DNA from: Pullulanibacillus camelliae
GTDB lineage: Bacteria > Bacillota > Bacilli > Bacillales > Sporolactobacillaceae
Direction: 5' to 3'
Assembly (NCBI RefSeq): GCF_014642655.1
Contig: NZ_BMIR01000011.1
Coordinates: 1 to 64,000, forward strand
DNA: 64,000 bases
The notes beneath the pieces were generated by a model. It was not told where the DNA came from and searched no databases. It saw only the letters and a program-made list of their open reading frames with translations. This document shows, in pieces, positions 61,220 through 64,000 of the stretch. Position 1 is the first letter of the stretch. Every line of letters starts with the position of its first letter. The position numbers and the translations under genes were made by a program.

Positions 61220-62359
61220 ATGGATACACTTTATACTTTTTTAAAAGAAAGAGAAGATCAACTGCTACAGACACTAAAAGCATTAGTAGAATTAGAGTCA
61301 CCTTCTCGTGAGAAACGGTTAACGGATAAAACAGGGAAATTTATTGCTGATACGTTTCGGGAGCTAACAGGTGGGAGCACCTCTGTCATACCTAATCAAA
61401 CCTACGGTAATCACATCAAAGGAGAATGGGGCAGCGGTGAGGAGCAAATTTTAGTGCTTGCGCATTTTGATACGGTTTGGCCAAAGGGTGAATTAGAACG
61501 GATGCCCTTTCGGATTGAAGCGGGAAAAGCCTATGGGCCTGGTATTTTTGACATGAAAGGTGGCTTGGTTCAAGGAATATATGCCCTGCACGCTTTAACT
61601 CAATTGCAACGCAGCGTGAAATCACGGGTGGTTTTCTTATTTAATTCCGATGAGGAGCTTGGTAGTCCTACTTCGCGTCAGCTGATTGAAGATGAAGCAA
61701 AGAAAAGTAAATTTGTCTTAGTCCTAGAACCCGCCATGTCAGAAAAGGGTGCACTAAAAACAGCGCGTAAAGGTGTGGGCATGTTTAATTTAGAGGTTAC
61801 AGGAAAGCCCACACATTCTGGTATTGATCCAGAAAAGGGGAAAAGTGCGATTCAAGAAATGGCGGAACAAATTTCATATCTGCATGGTTTAACTAATTAC
61901 GACAAAGGAACAACCATTAATGTCGGGAGAGTAAAAGGGGGGACAACACGGAATGTTGTGGCCGCCCATGCTGATGCAGAAATAGACTTAAGAGTGACCA
62001 CTCTTCAAGAGTATAGGCGTGTGTCCCCATTGATTGAATCGATTAAGCCCCATATGAAAGGGACTTCACTATCAATCACTGGAGGGATGAACCGTCCTCC
62101 ATTAGAGCGGACGGATCAGGTTGTACACATGTTTAAAAAGGCCCAAACCATTGCCAAAGAAAAGCTTAATTATCAGTTAATAGAAAAAGCCACAGGTGGT
62201 GGAAGTGATGGCAATTTTACAGCGCCATTTACCCCTACTTTAGATGGATTAGGCGCTGTTGGTGATGGTGCCCATGCGAAGCATGAGCATTTAATTATCT
62301 CAGAAATGCCGATTCGCAGCGCGTTAGTCGCCTTATTAATAGAGGAATTGTCACAATAG
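61220..62359 (+). CDS. M20-family metallopeptidase (carboxypeptidase G2-like)
   Basis: 379 aa. Zinc ligands are intact: LAHFDTVWPKGE (H82, D84), GPGIFDMKGG (D111), NSDEELGSP (E145, E146), LEPA and GAHAKHEH near residue 355; the dimerisation domain has GKPTHSG. CPG2-like enzymes remove C-terminal glutamate or hydrolyse amide-linked acyl amino acids. AAGGAG at 61201-61206 is somewhat far from ATG 61220. Cytosolic, in the operon with a transporter, SDR and M28-like protein. Confidence 0.9.
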   Translation: MDTLYTFLKEREDQLLQTLKALVELESPSREKRLTDKTGKFIADTFRELTGGSTSVIPNQTYGNHIKGEWGSGEEQILVLAHFDTVWPKGELERMPFRIEAGKAYGPGIFDMKGGLVQGIYALHALTQLQRSVKSRVVFLFNSDEELGSPTSRQLIEDEAKKSKFVLVLEPAMSEKGALKTARKGVGMFNLEVTGKPTHSGIDPEKGKSAIQEMAEQISYLHGLTNYDKGTTINVGRVKGGTTRNVVAAHADAEIDLRVTTLQEYRRVSPLIESIKPHMKGTSLSITGGMNRPPLERTDQVVHMFKKAQTIAKEKLNYQLIEKATGGGSDGNFTAPFTPTLDGLGAVGDGAHAKHEHLIISEMPIRSALVALLIEELSQ

Positions 62360-62464
62360 TGATTGCTTAAAAGGAGTGGATGTTATTATCCTAAACTTTA
62401 ATCTGTTTCATCAGCCCCTGTGTCTATAGGCTTTAAAAAATAGGATGGAAGGATTGTGAGTAAA

Positions 62465-64000
62465 ATGACAGCTTTTAAAGAAGTGACTGAAAAGGAGAAT
62501 CAGCTTTTAGAAGAGGTTTCTAAAGACCAACTTATGGACTTTACAAGGAATATAGCCAAGGAAGTTCGCCTGTCTGGTACAGAAGAAGAACTTAGAGCGT
62601 TTGAGTATGCCAAAGCACAATTAGAAGCGGTTGGATTTGAAACAGAACTCCAGTTTACCAATGGCTATATTAGCCTTCCAGGAAAAGCAGCTCTTAAAGT
62701 AGACGATGTGGATTTTGAGTGTATTACACATGCAATGGCGCTATCAGCAGAGAATTTGACAGCGGAAATTATTGATCTTGGTCTTGGGAAAGATGCGGAT
62801 TACTCTGAAAATAATGTTCAAGGAAAAATTGTATTGATGGACGGCATTGCGACTCCAGGAGCGGTAAAAAAGGCAACAGAGCAGGGCGCTAAGGGGGCAA
62901 TTTTCATTAACGCCGACTATACACATGAGATGATCGTCTCACCAGTATGGGGGACGCCTGTTCCTGATACCGTAAAGCTCCTGCCAAACATACCAGTCAT
63001 CTCCATAACCAATGCTAATGGGAAACGCTTAAGAGAGAAGGTTGGCAGTGGAAAGAATACAGGGGAGATGCATACAGAAATAGAAACACGCTTCCGTCCG
63101 ATTCCCACATTAATCGCCGAAATTCAAGGAACCGTGGAACCGGATAAATTTGTTATGTTCAGTGGTCATATTGATTCTTGGCACTATGGCGTTATGGATA
63201 ATGGGACAGCCAATGCAATTATGCTTGAAGTGGGGCGTCTTCTTTCAAAATATAAGGAGCAGCTACATCGCTCGTTACGGCTTGCGTTTTGGTCAGGACA
63301 CTCACATGGTAGGTATTCTGGATCGGCGGCGTATTGTGATGCTCATTGGGAAGAGCTTACAGAACACTGCGTGCTCCATGTCAATGTCGATTCTTCAGGT
63401 GGAAAGGGTGCCACCGTCCTGACAGAATCTAATTGCATGAAGGAAACGAGGGACTTAGCAAGAGAGGCTATAGGTGCACTTACGGGAGATTTATTTCGAG
63501 GCTCACGATTTGGTCGTTCAGGGGATCAATCATTTTGGGGAACTGGAACACCCTCCTTATTTATGGGATGCTCAGAACAACCACCGGCTACGAATCCAGC
63601 GGCATCAGCATTTAGCCAATTATTTGGAGCAGGAGACTCAGGTGGCTTCGGCTGGTGGTGGCATACGACAGAAGATACATTAGATAAAATTGATCCTGAT
63701 TACCTCAAACGTGACTGTAAAGTCTATCTTCTTATTCTTTATCGCACCTTAACAGAAGCTCTTATTCCTATTAATCAGCTAGCGGCGGTAGAGGATATTA
63801 TAGAAGGTTTACAAAAATGGCAAGAGAAGGCGGGAGAGCACTTTGATTTATCTCTTTCCTTAAAAAGAGCTGATGAATTGAGAAAAAGTGTTACCACTCT
63901 TCAAGATGAAATCACAGAAATTTCCGTTAACGATCAAGAGGAAATAAGACGGGTCAACGAAGCATTGATGGCACTTTCGCGCTTCCTTGTTCCGTTGAAT
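62465..64000 (+). CDS. M28-family peptidase-like protein with PA domain (partial, runs off the window)
   Basis: At least 512 codons without a stop up to the right edge. N-terminal helical part, a PA domain (about residues 95-205: VQGKIVLMDGIATPGAVKKA and GAKGAIFINADYTHEMI), then the M28 domain: SGHIDSWHYGVMDNGTANA (H235, D237, D245), HVNVDSSG and WWWHTTEDTLDKIDPDYL. The Glu-Glu pair normally found in M28 (GEExGLxGS) is replaced by GHSHGRYSGS (H279-H281), so catalysis may differ or a subfamily is involved. In-frame GTG 62456 is an alternative start. Last visible gene of the operon. Confidence 0.88.
   Translation, partial: MTAFKEVTEKENQLLEEVSKDQLMDFTRNIAKEVRLSGTEEELRAFEYAKAQLEAVGFETELQFTNGYISLPGKAALKVDDVDFECITHAMALSAENLTAEIIDLGLGKDADYSENNVQGKIVLMDGIATPGAVKKATEQGAKGAIFINADYTHEMIVSPVWGTPVPDTVKLLPNIPVISITNANGKRLREKVGSGKNTGEMHTEIETRFRPIPTLIAEIQGTVEPDKFVMFSGHIDSWHYGVMDNGTANAIMLEVGRLLSKYKEQLHRSLRLAFWSGHSHGRYSGSAAYCDAHWEELTEHCVLHVNVDSSGGKGATVLTESNCMKETRDLAREAIGALTGDLFRGSRFGRSGDQSFWGTGTPSLFMGCSEQPPATNPAASAFSQLFGAGDSGGFGWWWHTTEDTLDKIDPDYLKRDCKVYLLILYRTLTEALIPINQLAAVEDIIEGLQKWQEKAGEHFDLSLSLKRADELRKSVTTLQDEITEISVNDQEEIRRVNEALMALSRFLVPLN

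Overview
The window looks like chromosomal DNA of a low-to-mid GC, endospore-forming member of the Bacillales. Evidence: strong AAGGAGG-type ribosome sites, frequent GTG/TTG starts, a nupNOPQ-type nucleoside transporter, YpcP-, YwnA/YwnB- and YhfK-like proteins, a possible SspO-like spore-protein remnant, GlnR/TnrA-type boxes and a cre-like site. A Sporolactobacillaceae-like host is a guess only. There are no rRNA or tRNA genes, no phage, no insertion sequence and no CRISPR array.

Layout. 1-4853: nucleoside ABC transporter operon. 4854-10500: intergenic repeats, a decayed membrane-protein gene, a P-loop kinase-like gene, rarD and an ABC exporter pair. 10501-15470: aspartokinase, a sodium symporter, and a PadR regulator with two DUF2812 membrane proteins. 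15476-18765: ammonium transporter, GlnD-like nucleotidyltransferase and DnaQ-like exonuclease (minus strand), with two GlnR/TnrA-type boxes upstream. 19330-24781: spore-protein remnant, YhfK-like protein, an ABC-F ribosome-protection protein behind a transcription attenuator, and an MFS pump with its divergent TetR regulator. 25084-29267: two Rrf2-regulated redox units. 29800-34016: ASCH remnant, orphan oligopeptide-type ATPase pair, YpcP nuclease and an RluA-type pseudouridine synthase. 34371-46080: aldo/keto reductase, large secreted protein, TIM-barrel and GalT-like pair, MFS transporter, decayed lipoprotein, two divergent FolC-like Mur ligases and a DUF1992 protein. 46976-54766: sugar-sensing three-component system followed by a glucose-type ABC uptake system without its own ATPase. 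55429-64000: a sigma-54 activator, then a perfect -24/-12 promoter driving an MHS transporter, CapA-like protein, SDR, M20 peptidase and an M28-like protein that runs off the right edge.

The most distinctive feature is the intergenic DNA. I see four dispersed repeat families. A (about 150-320 bp) carries a terminator in three of its five copies. B (about 200 bp) carries a long hairpin. C contains a TGATTT/AAATCA hairpin that is expanded five-fold as a 50-bp tandem array at 43981-44230. D consists of AACAAAAGSC units repeated with a 21-bp pitch. Several small genes are each broken by one or two single-base shifts, so either recent decay or base-calling errors in homopolymers should be considered.
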